This document shows positions 35,194 to 50,000 of a stretch of DNA of 64,000 nt, one piece after another. Made by a program: the position numbers and the translations under genes. The stretch is taken from assembly GCA_030770545.1 (NCBI GenBank), contig CM061098.1, positions 12,197,001 to 12,261,000 of the forward strand, written 5' to 3'. The notes beneath the pieces were generated by a model. It worked only from the letters and a program-made list of their open reading frames with translations. It was not told the DNA's origin and made no database searches. Each line of letters begins with the position of its first letter. The first letter of the stretch is position 1. This DNA comes from Macropodus opercularis. Lineage: Eukaryota > Chordata > Actinopteri > Anabantiformes > Osphronemidae.

Positions 35194-38100
35194 ATGTGAT
35201 ACAAAAGGTGCTAAGCTCCCTTCAGTTAGATGTATCTAGGTGAATATAGCATTAATGCTGTAGGGGGAAAAAAACAACTTGTAAATCGACAAGTCATACC
35301 AATGGGGCTGTTGACCATCCTCTGGGAGGCAGCGCGGTAGCCAGGGGCTTTGGAACTGTCTGGAGGTGGAGGAATCATATTCTCCACCTGGCCCATGCTC
35401 ATGTAGGCTGGTGGCGCTGGGTACGACTGCTCTGGAGGTGAGCGAGCAGGCAGATGGCATGCACCCCACATGTGACTGTTTCCAACCTGAAAAAAAGGAC
35501 AAAAACAAATCAACAACAGAATCTATAATTATTAGATCCTTTTATTTAATCCCTATAGTCAAAACTAAATGTCACACTGATGTTACCTCAACCCACCTGG
35601 CTATTGTTATCAAAGATGCTGCTGAAATTGAAGAGACCTGCAGGTCCAAAGTTGGGGGGTATCTGCTGCGGCTTGCCTGTATTGGCCACATGTTGCATCT
35701 GGGAGCCGTTTATTATTCCCAAATTAGCAGAGACCTGAAGAGAGCCTGGAGCTTGGGCGTGGGCTTGCAGAGGCATACTTGTGGGCTGTGACGACTGGTT
35801 TTGGGTCTGTTTTGGGGGTTCTTGCTGAGCATTGAAGGGCACAAAGACAGACGTCTGTTGCTGCTGCTGTTGTTGTTGCTGGTGCTGCTGCTCGGAAAGG
35901 GAGTAGTAAGGCCCTGGTGGCTGCATACGATGGGAGACTCTGGGTGCAGGGGCTGAGAAATGGGGTACAGTGTTGTTGGGGTGCGCAACATTGTGAGAGA
36001 GCACAGGCGCATGTGCCGAGGGGAGATGTGCGCTGGGCTGTGGATTGAGAAGGGGTGGTGGGGCCTCTGTAGCTGGTACAGAGGAGGGAGGGGGAGGTAA
36101 CTGCTGTCGTGGCTCTGGCTTGGGAGGTAAAGCCATGGCAGGGGCAGTGAAACCCACTGAGCTGATGCTCTCAGTGACAGAAACAGGCTGGTTCTCTAAA
36201 GGAAGAGAGGCCTTTTCTTTGCCCACCGGCACAACAGCACTGGTCTCCGTTTTAGCAGACTGAACAGAGTGCTGCGAAACAGATCCAACTGGTTGAAGGG
36301 CATTGGCGGTAGTCGTTATGGAACTGTGATGTGCAGGAGACCCTGTGCCTCGTACTGCATTATTACCACCAGTAGAAGTGGCAGCAATAGACACAGACGT
36401 TACACCAACAGGCTTAGGATCAGGGGCAAAAAGCTGCTTTCTGACGGAAGAAGGCGTGGGGATACTCGGCTGGGAATTATATGGGGTGGGGTTAGGGGTA
36501 TTAGGGGAGGCTGCAATTGCAGATGTGTTAGGAACACTAATGGTGGTGGTGGTGTTGATGGTCGTGACTGAGGCTCCGGAGCTGGCTGTGTGGCTGTGCT
36601 CACTGTGGATCAAGTTGGGTCTAGCCTGGCTTCCGTTGCCGTTGGTTCCTCCATTGTGCTTGGGGGAGCTGTTAGCACTACCAGGACTTATAGGGCGCAC
36701 TGGAAATGGTCCCCAGGTGCTCGGGGCAGGAGAGAAGGTTCCGCCAAACTGAGGCCCGGGTAGACGAGGGTGTCTGATTTGAGCAGCAAGGAGAGCTAGC
36801 TGAGGGTGGGGATATAAGGACAAAGACACTGGAAAAGTCTGTCTGACGTTTGACAGCAGCCCCTTTCCAATCTTTCCTCCAGCCTGAGAAGAGGCTGAAG
36901 ATGAAGAGGGCTGAAAACAGACGCCAGAGGAGGTGACTAATGAGCTCAGGGTCTTTGGTCCAGCGGTCGATCCACTAGATGCCCCAGGGGTACTTTGAAA
37001 CGAAGCGACAGTGGTTTTAGAGCCTGGGGCTCTGATGTGATTCCGTGGGATCAGATCCTCCAGCTCTTTGGCTGGGTCTTGGATTAGAGCATTTATGAGC
37101 TGCACTGCATACCTTGTTGACTCTGTGCCTCCTCTGTAAAAACACATAGCACAATGCAACACTGTGAAAATATTTTGGGAATCCAGGCAATTCTCAGTGT
37201 AAAAAGCAATGTTGAATGAACGTTATTTTCAAATGATGTGTGATAACCAGACTATTGCAACCACTAAACAGCTGAAGTCTCATATCCAACATCAATAGGC
37301 AAAAAGTCCACTTGTTAAACTCCAGCACTTATCATTTTCTGGTCAAACAACAACTATCAATCTCAAATCAATCCCTATTATTTACAGATTATATTGCACA
37401 GATGCTTATGGGCCTGGTCTGTGCTCGCTCAGTACTGAATAAGGTCACATGTTCCAACATCCAACTGTACTTTCTTTGTGCAATGTAAAGCAGTTGTTCA
37501 AATATGTTCAGCAGAGGGCAACAGTTTTACCTTATAGTGATCATCCTCTCCCCATTCTTGTCTTTCTGTTTGTCAACGTCAATGTGAGCTCCTGTCACGT
37601 CCTGGATAGCTGTGATATTGCAGCCCCCTCGGCCCATGATCCGCGACACAACAGAGGCTGGTACAGAGAGCTTCTTTGATCTTCAGGGAAATAAGCGAAA
37701 TCGTTAGTATGTAAAAACTCATTTCAATTCATCTTTCTTTTACCAAGATGTGCACGTGGTGTAAAAGATGTCATTAACTTAAATCACCTTCTGACCACCT
37801 CCTTCCAACCTTCTTCTCTCTTCTGGCCTCTCTTTGGGCTTGTGATGCTGAGCTTGTTGTTGGGCGAGGTGATGGGAAGGGCCATGGTCTTGAATGGAGA
37901 CGGTAAGGAGTTGGGCGTGGAGTCACTTGTATCTGGCGCTCTGTGACAAAAGTGGGAAAGCTCAGATTCCACTGGATCAAAATCTACCACCATTGCCTGA
38001 CACTTAGATAATCTAGTGAACGTGTTCAGAATAAAAGTACAATTGCATGGAATATGCCTTTAAAATGAGTTTAAATCTTGTCAGCTAACAAATGTGTCTT

Positions 38101-41100
38101 TTAAACTGACAACTCACTTTTGTGTTGGTTTTGAGATGGAGACCGTGACCCTGTTTTCCACTTTCCCATCAATCAGTGGCTGAGGACAGTGTCTTTTTTC
38201 TGGACCGGGAAGGATGACCTGGGACTGAGCAGCCCCTGAGGAGGGCACTGAGGATGAGGATGAAGAGGAAGAGGAGGAGGCGGAGGAGGTGAGGTCAGGG
38301 AGGTAGTTGAGTTCTTGACTTTTGCCCCCGCTGCTGCTGCTTTCACTAGCACAGTCGGTGCTATCCAAGGGGTCTGAATCGCTGTTGCCGCCGGTCGCTG
38401 CCCCGCCCCCACCCCGTGGCTCACCATGGATCTTGTTCTTGTCAGCCTTGTGCTGGGCTAGTGCAACCTAAAGACAAAAAAATAAACAATCCAGATATGA
38501 TTATAATAAGTTTTTCCTTGATGACATGTACACACCATGGATTACTAGCCACAGAGTTGTGAAAGCTAACCTGCGGATCCTGTAATATGATGGGTTCATT
38601 GGGCGAAGAGTCTTTTGTCTTGTTCTTTTTGTTCTTGCGATTGGTGCTTGGGGTAGTGGCCACACTTGCTCTCTTCTTACCAAAAACTGTAGTGAAAGTG
38701 GTGGAGGTGGCGGATATACCAATGGTGGTAGTGGTGGTTGCACTGGGAGGCTCAATTGGAACCTCTGATTCTAAAAGGGAGGAAGCAGAGAGGAAAAGTT
38801 AAAAACCCAGTTTAAGCATTCTGTTATTCTATACCTAAAGTCATCTGAAGTTACCTTCAGCTGAATCCTCCTTCTGCTCCAGCATCTCAGATGACTCATC
38901 CTTAGTTTTCTTACCCTCCTCTTCCTCCAGCTTTCTTTTCTGCTCCTCCTTCTTCTTTTTGCGCTTCTCCTTACGCTTCTCACGCTTGGCGGCAAGGGCC
39001 TGCTTCTTGCTTTCCTCTCGTGACTGTCACAATAAACAAGAGTCAGACAAAACATTTTCATGCTTTATACATGCAATAACCAATCTGACATTACCTTCTC
39101 CAAGTCCAGCTCCTTGAGGAGAATGCTAGCATTCTTGTTGGCCTCAGCCGCCTGCTGGTCTTTGGCTTTGACTATGGTCTCCATGCACTGGTGGCACTTC
39201 TTCAACAGCTCCTGCATAAACAAGCACGTTTTACATCTGCTAAGGTCTTAATTCACTTCTGTCAATTCCAGTAGATGTTGTCATGCCTAAAAAGGAAACA
39301 TACCTTGTCAGCAATGGTGGCAATATATCTCATGCATTCAATATCTGATGGGAACTGGTTGACCTCCTTCACAAGATATTGCACCACCTTCACATGACCC
39401 TAAAATGTAAAAAGTTAACTAGTTAGTAACCTGACGTTTTAACTGTAGTGTTGACTAATGATCATGGTTCTGGTCAACTCTGTACCTTGCGAAAAGCAGC
39501 CATAAGTGGGGTAATCTTGCGGTTGTCAGCTGCATCCACATCAGCACTGGCATGGACCAAGAGCTGGACCACATCAAAATGTCCACCGTTTGCTGCTAAC
39601 CAGAGAGGAGTGTTCCCTTTCTTGTTTCGTACGTCGATATGGGCACCCCTGAAATATAAATGGAAAATATATGTTGGCTTGAGATACCCAAACACACTAC
39701 AGGTAATAAGGTTTCAATATGGGATGAAAAAGGTATCATATCGTATATCAATCTTTAAAAAAATAGTGTCGTTACCTGTTAATAAGCAGCTCACAAAACT
39801 TGTAGTGGCCCTTGTCTGCAGCAATGGTGAGGGCAGTGTCTCGGGATGAGGGAACAGGGGGAGCGTTGACATCAGCACCTTTGTCTAAGAGAACTCTGCC
39901 TACCTCTGCATAACCTCCTGAAGCTGCCTCCATCAGTGGAGTAAGACCAGTCTGGGTGAAATAAGAACAACTCAAAAGAACGTTCTTACACTGTATTTGG
40001 AAAAAGTATCTCACAATACAAGCCCAGTAACAAGAAATCATTCTCAGTCTTTACATTTTTTATCGTACTCTTGGGTCATACTTTCAGGGAGATCCTCCAT
40101 ACCTTTGCACGGTGCTCCACATTAGCCTTACGATCCAGCAGAAGACTGACAACCTCAGCCCGCCCCTGGAAGCAAGCTAGGGTCAGAGCTGTGTTTCTGT
40201 TGGTCTCAATCTGGGCATTGATGTCTGAACCCATATCTAGCAACAGCTTCACTGCTGGTACATGACCATTCATAGCTGCCAGCATCAGAGGAGAGATTCC
40301 CAGCTTACTGCCAGTCCTAAAGAGAAAGAAAATAAATTTGTTTGAGAGGAGTTGTTTTTTTGGGTGTGACCGAAACCTGAAAGCTGCACATTTAAAAATG
40401 ATAAAAAGGTGTCTAATATGAGTGGGCATGTTTTACTAATACTAAAGGTGGAAAGTGAGTACTCGTACTATAGAATTACAGTTTTGTGTCACGCACCTGG
40501 AGTTAATTTCAGCTCCAGCATTGAGGAGTATCTTTATGATGTTGACATAACCCCCAGAAGCGGCCAGGCTAAGAGGTGTGTAGTCGGAAACATTACGATG
40601 TTCCTTATTGGCTCCCCGAAGCAGCAGCAACTCAACCACCTGTCACACACAAATGACAGTTCACAAAATAGTTAAAAGGCCAACAAAGAAAAAAAACAAA
40701 CTAATCACACATTTTAAAGCAGACTCTGTTGTGTTCACCTCCTGGCGCCCCCCAGAGCAGGCTAGGGAGAGGGGTGTGTCTTTGGTTCTCTCAGACTGAG
40801 CCTCAATGTCACCCCCTTTATCTAGTAGCACTTCCACCACACCAACATGGCCAGCAGTGGCAGCCAGAATAAGAGGCGTAAAACCTGAGGAAGACGAGAT
40901 TTTATAATACAGCTACTTATATTATAACATAATTCAGAGCTTGCGCATGTTAATAATACCAGTTCTTCATTATAAAACCTTTTAACGCTTCAGTACCTTT
41001 TTTGTCCCGGTGCTCAATGTTGGCTCCCCGTGCAATGAGGACAGATACAAGCTCCTCATGTCCCCCTGCACATGCCAGTGTCAGCGCTGTGTCATGATTA

Positions 41101-44100
41101 CTCTCCGTCTAAGGGGGGGGGGATAGCATGTCTCAGCTTTGTACTTAACTGTATAGTCAATTTTATCAGATCAGTTACATCAATGACTTCAGCAGCATAT
41201 CTTACATGTGCATCTATGTCAACAGAGGGGTAGAGGGGCAACACAGAGGGGGGTGATGCAATGTTTCCAGGCGTTGGTGCGGGTGGCTGGGACAGGGGTG
41301 TGGGTGAGGTTGTAGTGTTCAGCATGGGCACACGGCTGCTCACAGCTGCAATACAGAAGAGAACAACAACAAATCATTTGTTAATAAGTCAGTATTATAA
41401 CAAAAATGTCCTTTATGTTAAATGGATCTTGATAATCTGAAGTCAACAACAAAAAGCCAACAGGCACATGCCTGCCATGATGTCATCCAGAGTGTCTGTG
41501 AGCGTCTGTGCAGGTGTAGCTACCATGAGGCCATCTGGGGCCTGCTGAGGTATCATTCCTGGGACTAATCCAGGCAACTGTTGACCCTGACTCTGGTGCT
41601 GCTGCCCCAGCATCTGTTGTCCAACCAGGACCCTCTGTAACTCTGGGCTGGTATTCCCCGAGTAGTCTGCAGGGTTGTAGTCTGGCAGAGGCTGAATAGG
41701 GACAAAGGCAGCAAGAGGAGGAGGAGGTGGCTGTGGCTGAGCCTGTGGCGAAGGGGGCAGAGGAGGCTGTTTTGGCAAATCCTTGAGAAAGAGCGTGCCA
41801 ACTTGAGGAAGCTTGGGGTAATCATCTTCTTCTCCATCTGCCTCATCCTCTGAACCGTCGTCCTCCTCGTCATCCTCCTCATCATCATCCTCGTCGTCAT
41901 CATCTTCCTCTTCCTGAAATATCCAGTAAACCATTAATTCTTTGACATGATTAAAAAAAAAAAAAAAAAAGACCATACAGAACTAACAACCAACTTCAAT
42001 CTCTAAAAGGTCTTACTTCTTCCCCTTCCTCTCCTGGCTGCTCCTCTTGATCACCATCTTTGTTTGCCTCTTCATCTGTGTCAGAGCCTGTGTGTACTTG
42101 GGCACCTGGTGAGGTGGGAATGGGTACTGGAGCTGTCGTCGTACTCCCAGGCCCAGGGCCTGGGCCCTGGCTTTGCCCAGGCTCCTGGTCCTCCCTTAAG
42201 CCCTTCGCCTCCATGTACTCTTTGGTGAACTGTTGCTGTGTTTTGAGCTGCAACTGGCGCTCCACTTTCTGCAGCTCCTTCAAGATTTTCTTCTTCTTCT
42301 GTACCTAAATGTCAACAATTCACTTATTATAATGTGTTGTGCTTTGTTTCTACCACATCTTAATATACTACAAATATGTTTAAAATGAGAAAAGATAATA
42401 AGCAGATGATGAATTATACCTGCTCTTCACGGCTCTTCTTTAGCTCCTCAATCTTGTCTTTGGTGAGCGGCTCCCCCTGAATGAGCTCTAGCGACTGAAG
42501 CTGGGCTTTCTCGATAGCACTGATTCTCTGGCCCAGCTCGTTCAGCTTTCCCTCAGTCTCCTCCACAATGCACTCTAGAGGCTGGCATAAGTGGAAAGGA
42601 GGCAAAGGTTCTGCTTCAGGCCCCCGGCCAACAGAACTAGGGACACCGGGCTGAAGTGCTGCCTGTCTCTGCTTTGACACACCTGGGTTTGAATAAAAGA
42701 ATGATTGATGAATGTGAAACTGAACGTGACAACTGTTGCGGTAACAGACCTACTAACTGTTCGTGAAAGTCTTTACCTTTGTTGGAGACAGGTGGGGGCG
42801 TGGTGATGTTTGATGGGGCGCGGTCGGGCTCTTGAGGGGGAACTACCATGGCGAGAGCTTGGAATGGGACACGAGGAACCTGGCAGATGACAACGATGAT
42901 GTTAATTTTAAATTTTTTAGAAGGTCAGTTTCAATCTAAAAAAAAAAAAAACATGCATAAATGTTGCTCATAATAAAATAAAAACAGCATGTTTGACCTG
43001 ACCTCTACCTGAGAGGCATCTTGCGAAGGGGGAGTAAGCTGGGAGAGATCAGGGGCTGGGACAGACAGGATATTGTTGGGGTAATCCAACAGGTAGGAAA
43101 CCACATTGGTGTGGCCACCCTTAGCAGCCTCTATCAGCATGGTTGAACCATCCTGCAATGAAAAATTATACATGTTTGCAATACATGGTTCTATACACAT
43201 ATTGTCTCTTACAAAACGTCACTCAGTATATGCGTTACCTTTAGTCTGTGTGTAGGATCTGCCCCATGTGCCAACAGCAACTCGACCACAGCCAGATGAC
43301 CTCCGGCACAGGCCAGAGACACCACTGTGTGATCATTGTTGGCAGTAGCTCTGTTGACATTAGCACCTGGAGAACGAAAATTGATTTAGGTTAAAGAATT
43401 CAATTTTCAATGTAATTTTCTGAAAATGACCTAGCCCACGTAGCTGTCTCATTAACAGACCTTTGCTGATAAGGAACTGCACTGTACAGAGATGTCCTGC
43501 TCTTGCTGCTTTCATCAAGGGTGTTCGCCCCCCTTCAGACTCATGTTCCTTAAGGACAAAGATTAAGCATTAGTCCAGTGCAAAAGCTCAAAAAAAATAA
43601 ATAAAAAGAGTAGAGTTATATTAATTTAAGGAAGCAAAATACAACAAAGTGGTGGGTTCTGCTATTCTACAATCAAGAGTTTATGAACCAAAGTGCAAAC
43701 AAATCACGAAAGACCATGAGGATTTGAGTGAATAATATACCAAGTTGGCTCCAGCCTGCAGCAGCACATCAGCAACATCAGTGTGTCCATTCTCACATGC
43801 ATAGGTCAATGCTGTGTCACCCGTTGCTGTGGTAGCGTGAACATTTGCTCCTAATCCGAAAACAAAATAAATTAAGTAAATTACGATGTATGAAAAGACA
43901 CGTTAATAGGATGATTCAGAAACTGAATAACATCTGTTCTCTAACATCTGCAGCTCCTTACTTTAATTCTGCCAGCTTACCTGCCGCCAGTAGGTACTTG
44001 ACCAACTCCAGATGACCTTCCTGTGCAGCCTCCATTAGAGGTGTGGAGCAGCCCAACTCAATGTCGGCTCCTGCCTTGATGAGGAAGTCAGCAACTTCCA

Positions 44101-46965
44101 AAAAGCCACCGCAGCAGGCAAGAGTCAAAGCTGTCTCCTGGGTCTCTTCTGTCTGGGCATTGATGTTAGCACCTGGAAAATAGAACAGGACCAGTAAGTG
44201 ACTATGACCTCATGTAGCTTCAAAAAGAGCAAAACATGCATAAGTCAGTAAACAATAAGCCTTGTTCATATTAGAAATGTCACTCTTGATATAATTTTTT
44301 CTCAAATAATAACAGCATAGCATCTAACATATACACAAACATAGCCCAACCTTAGCCCAAACAAGTGTTTTACTGGAATGACATTTCATGTTATATTTCT
44401 ATTTACCATAATAAGGAGCAAAGTTGATTTACCTTGAGCCAGCAGCAGTGCTACCATCTCCTCATGACCTTCTCTAGCTGCTTCCATCAGTGGGGTGTAG
44501 CCCTCATCATTAACCTGTACAGAAAGAGACACATTAAAAAAAAAAAAAAAAAACTATCTTTACCCTGTGATGTATAACTCAGCTAGACTTTGTGTGTTAC
44601 TGAGCAAGATAAATTCCATCCACACAGCATACCCCTAAAACTTATTAAAACCATTAAAAGCTTGATCTTTTCACTTTAAATAAGAGTAATATTACAGCAT
44701 TTTTATAACATTGTTTCATAAATACCATTTAGTTAAAAGGTTGCAGGACTGTAGACGTTATAGTGAAACCACTCCTGTTAAAATGCAGCTACAGCTACAT
44801 AAGACATACTTGCTGACAAATTTCCCAGAGAAAAACAATATTTTTTTTCAATTATATTTATGTGTCCATTTACTCACCTCTTCCAAATTTGCTCCTCTCT
44901 CTATGAGCAAGGCTGCCAGTTCCACATGTCCTCCACAGGCTGCGAGGGTAAGGGGGGATTCAAAGGAATCAGCTGGCATGTTGACCTGAGCACCGCTGTC
45001 CAACAGAAGACGTGCTACCTCCACATGGCCATCCTGGGACAGCGAGACACACAGAGAATATAGAGATAAGCACATAAATACACATATGGGATTGCTTTTC
45101 AAAATCAGCTGAAAACAAAAGTTGTTCACTTCAATGTCTTTTATTTATTATAAATTAAATTTATTAATTTAATTAAACTAAACACAAATAACACAACAAT
45201 GACATCACGTTTGTGGTGGCAGTGGGAAGAAGGCATTTAATGGCGTGGGTCAGAGGCTCACCATGCACGCCTCCATTAGCGCTGTGTGCATCTCATCTGT
45301 TTTATGCTCCTGGTCTGCTCCAGCCTCCAACAGAAAACGCACCATGTCCAAGTGGCCTGAAGAGGAGAAATTAAAATTCCCATAATAAAACATTTCATTT
45401 CCGTTACTGAAATGTGTTAACTAATAATTATTGTAATGTAATGCTAACCTTTGTAGCAGGCAAGCGTAAGAGCGCTCTCTTTGAACTCATTGGAGTGTGT
45501 GTTGATGCCGGCGCCATACTCCAGAAGTACCCTGGCCACTTCCACATGGCCAGCACTGGCGGCCTCCATAAGAGGTGTGTGTCCATTCTCATTGTGGTCC
45601 TCAATGTTAGCACCCTCTTTCAGCAGCACCTTCACCACATCCACAAAGCCACCAGCGCATGCATATGTCAGCGCTGTGTTACCTGCAAGGAAAAACAATT
45701 ACTTGACTGCAAAAACATGGCGCATTAATGAAATAATCCAAACCGTCTCAAACTGAAATTGAGAGTAATGTTACCCGTGGATGACTGTGCATTAACATCT
45801 GCTCCATGGACCAAAAGTAGTTTGACAATGTCCACGTAACCTCCGCTGGCAGCAGCCATGAGTGGCGTTATGTCCCCCTTTATGCCTCGGTCCTCTACAT
45901 TGGCATGCATTGCCAACAAAACCTAAGGGTTGAGGATAAAATGAAAAAAATAAGAAATGAGCCTGGAGGCATACGACCAAAGCCAAATGTTCCCACAACA
46001 ACTAGTGATACCATCATGATTTTATCTGTGTTGTACACAGTTTTTTTCTGTGTACAGATGCTACACACATCAAGCATGTAAAATAAAAATTAAGCTGAAC
46101 ATCCTGCATGAACTTCTTCTCACGTACCTGTGCAAGTTCATAGTAGCCAGCTGAGCAGGCGAGGCACAGTAAGCTCTCGCCTTCCTCTGTGTGTTCATTG
46201 ACGCTTCGTCCCTCATCCAGCAATTTGCGCACGGCGTTGACATCCCCATCTGAACACGCCTCAGCTAAACTACGGCTGAAAATAACCAGACTGCTACAAT
46301 TACTGCTACTGTGACAGGTCAACACACATACGCCTCACAATGCACAATTATTAAGGCGCAAACATGTTCTGCGATCTTATGTGTGTGTGCATTTGAGGTC
46401 CTGCCAATAAGCCATATGCTAGTGTTGGTAAGGGCAAGATACATACTTGTCAGCTTGGCCTGCGTTGAGGGTGTTTTCTGCTCTCATACGGGTCAGGGCT
46501 GCTGCAGCCTCATCCAGGGCACAACTCACAGATGACGTCAGTCGGCGCAGGACCTCAGGGTCTGCAAAAGCTTTACCATCGGCAGTGGATAGTTTACCGA
46601 TGCCTGCCAAACACCAAAAGGGCAGAGGTGCATAGGGCAAGGCAAACCGCAGGGGAGCACACCACACCAGAAGAAGAAGCAAGTCCAGTCCAGCCAATCC
46701 AATCCAAGGTTAGTATCAGCATACACAAAGAGGAAAAAAAACACACGCACACACAAGCATGTGTTAATATTGCTTGATATCTTTTTTTTCCACTACTTTC
46801 AAAACACCATCTATGATTCTTGACTTCTTAATATTGGTCAGCGACTGGGTCAAATAATACAGTACAAAACTATTTTATTAGACATTTCAAGTGATGATGT
46901 TCAAGTAAGAACAGGTCTGCAGCATCAAAAACTTCATATGATTGAACAAAAATTAATTGTTGTTG

Positions 46966-47004
<39 letters not shown>

Positions 47005-50000
47005 GGTATCGCTAGTTCTACACACTAGTAGGCTGGTGACAGCAGAAGATAGGTCCATCTACTGTGAATTATAGATGGGTAGGAAGCAGTGAAGGTGAGC
47101 AAAACAATAACTACGCCGTGATCAGCAGTAGGAAAAAAAAAAAAGCACAGCTGGGATAAAAACAAAATGCCATGAGAGAAAAATGTGTCTGTGTTTGTCA
47201 TATAAAAGGAGAAAACCAAAGGGATTGAGAGTAAACACAAAAATAGCAATTCTGCTAATGACCTGCAATGAAAGGTCTCTTTCAGAAGATAAACATTTCC
47301 CAGTAAAATAAACCATTTGAGTGTGTGTGATGGTGTGTATGTGTGACGGGGCATATGTAAAACTGAAGCAGGAACAGCCAAGAAAGAAGAAAAAGTGTTG
47401 CTTTAGTGAACTCTCTTTCTTTCAGCTTCAACCCATCCATAAGCCAGGCAGAAGTGAGCTCCAATCCTTGTGGTCACTCCAGTGTTTTCGCCACTAGGCC
47501 TGCAGCTCAAGCTAAACTTAGTACAGCTCCCAGGCAGGGATTTCACAATAGTCCCCAAGGTAGAGGGAAAGAAGAGGTCAAGGAAGCTGATCATTAGTTT
47601 TACTGCATCATGTTTGTCCCAGAGAACGCAAGAAGTTCACTGAACCAACACAGACCGCATGTTCATTGAGATTGAATCTATGTAAATATCTCTGATGTTA
47701 ATAAATGAAAAACTGTTAATACTTCTATACATCTATAACAAATAAAACCAACATTGACCTATTGAAGAGCAATATCGACAAAGAACGCAAGAGTACGAAT
47801 GGGAAGTTACAGGGTAGCCACGAAGCTGCTCACTCCTTCTACTCAAAGTCAACAGTCATCTGTTATTACAATAATGAATCAATGAGCCATTGGGCAGGAA
47901 CAAAGAAGGCATTCACCATCCTTTTTGATTACTAAAATATTAACAGGATCCTAGCAATAGAATTTTCTGCGAGCAGATTTCTCAAATGTCCACAGTGTTA
48001 TGTTATCTTATGTTCTAGGTGAGGCAGGCCGTACCTAAATACAGTACAGCACAAAACGTGTGTAAAACAAATTCCAAAACCAGCAACCGAGGCATATACA
48101 GTGTGTTTACCCATAAGCATCTGATCTCGCATGACTCCACAAATACTTTGACACGTTTACACAAACTACATGACCTGTCACACTGTGTTAAAATAAAATG
48201 TCACGGTCCAACATACACAACTATTCACCAAAAGCTTATTTAGGACATACAACATTCCAACTAACGTACTGACAATTTATTTATTTAGTCAATGGAGTAA
48301 GACCTAAATTAAAGAAGTAGCTGCTTTGAGATAGATCACATTAACTTGAAGTCAAACACTTATAGTCAGTGTGCAATAACCTACAGCAAAGGTACAGACT
48401 ACACAGAAAGGAAAGATGACATTTTTTAGCCCCAGTGGTGTTTCTATAGCAACCAACTGTAACAGAGAAACGCCACCTTGCATCTAGTTCACTTTATACT
48501 GTCCCTGGCAAATGTTCTAAGTTACAACAGCTAATAAAATCATTATAAAATCTGCTACACAATAAATCCATAACATTTAGCATCTCATTATTCTGATCTC
48601 AATCCTGTTACAGTTACTTGACAGCTTCCACAAAGGCAATTATGACTGAAATGGTTCATATTCTCTCAAAGTCTACAGTGGCATGTAGTGTTGGCATCTT
48701 ACAGAGGAAGCGGCACCTGCCACATGAACACATATTCCCTCTTGCTTTCACAACTATGTCTCCATGTCAGTTACTAATCAGTGCTGTGCATGCTGTTCAG
48801 CAACATTAATAGCATTGTTATCATTTTCATAGTTAAGACGTCTGCCCGTCTGTCATTTTGGTCTTTTACTAATTTAACATATTTTCAGCTATAGAAATCA
48901 TTCAGTTATATTTAGCTTAAGGACATTTATGCTTCCCGCTTATTACAACATTTCGCTTTTTTTTTAAAGCTATTTTAGTCTTTGCATACTTCCAACTTTA
49001 AGGCTTTTAACCTTTTTTCAGATTTGCTCCCCACAATTTTTTTTTGTCTTTACTGTCTGTTAACTAGTTTAGCGTAACTCCATATACCAACTTCAACAGA
49101 TAAGAATACAGAGACGTGTTCCACGTGGTCCATTTTGTTTGGTACAAATCCCCCTTAAAATATAAATGGGTCTGGCTCCTCATGGGTTAGAAAAATTTAA
49201 AAACTAATTTCTACCTGATCTGGTTTGAACAGAGCTACGTGACATCCCCCCTGCTGTCTCGAACAAATTATACATTTAAATTTAGACATTTTCTGTAAGA
49301 CCTATGATTTTTGACTGGTGTGGTCACAGTTACAGACAGTGCCTTACAAATGTCTCATTTACTCCCATCATAGGAAGGTTCCACAATATATTGTCCTAAA
49401 CACAGATAAAAGCTACATTTAGCTCACTGCCGAAGCTTGATTCTTACAGTAAAGCTTGACATATCACCGTGTTTGCTAAACTCTCCCGTTGGTCTTGATT
49501 TTGAGTTATAGTTTCTGTAACAAAGTTCTCTGTGCCTTGGCTTATTAAAGTGCCACATTAACAGGGTGTGTTGCTCGCCTGTCTCAATTCCTCTCTCTCT
49601 GGTTACAGTTCTAATCATTCCTGTCGTTTTTGGTATTTTTTATAGCACTAAAGCTCAAAAGACTCAATTACAGGTTTTGATTAAGGTGCCTGTACAAAGC
49701 AGCACCCCAGTGTGTACTATGCAACACTGAGTCAGCATCTTAACTATTTGTTAAATTCACGTGTCTGTATGTTTGAGTGACGATACATGCAAAAACACTA
49801 GACAAGGACACTGACAAGAAATCTATGAACATCACATGAAAATGTTATGCTTTAGCTAAGTATTGTCTAGATATTGAGAAGAAAGTTTAAATATTTTCAA
49901 AGTATGTTTTTAAAATAAAATACAAAGCCATTTGTTAGTCTGAGAATTGGATCTATCAATATATAGGTTAAATGTCTAATTTAAATTTAATCCAAAAACA

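Noticed and set aside
36345..36752. Plus-strand 135-codon frame opposite ankhd1 exon 33
   Set aside because: Shadow of the strongly biased low-complexity coding exon on the minus strand.
47403..47594. Possible extra exon in ankhd1 intron 2
   Set aside because: No similarity to the MASK family, and exons 2 and 3 join in correct phase without it.
48440..48453. X-box-like (RFX) motif GTTTCTATAGCAAC
   Set aside because: Motif match is good but it is isolated in an AT-rich intron with no promoter context, so chance occurrence is likely.
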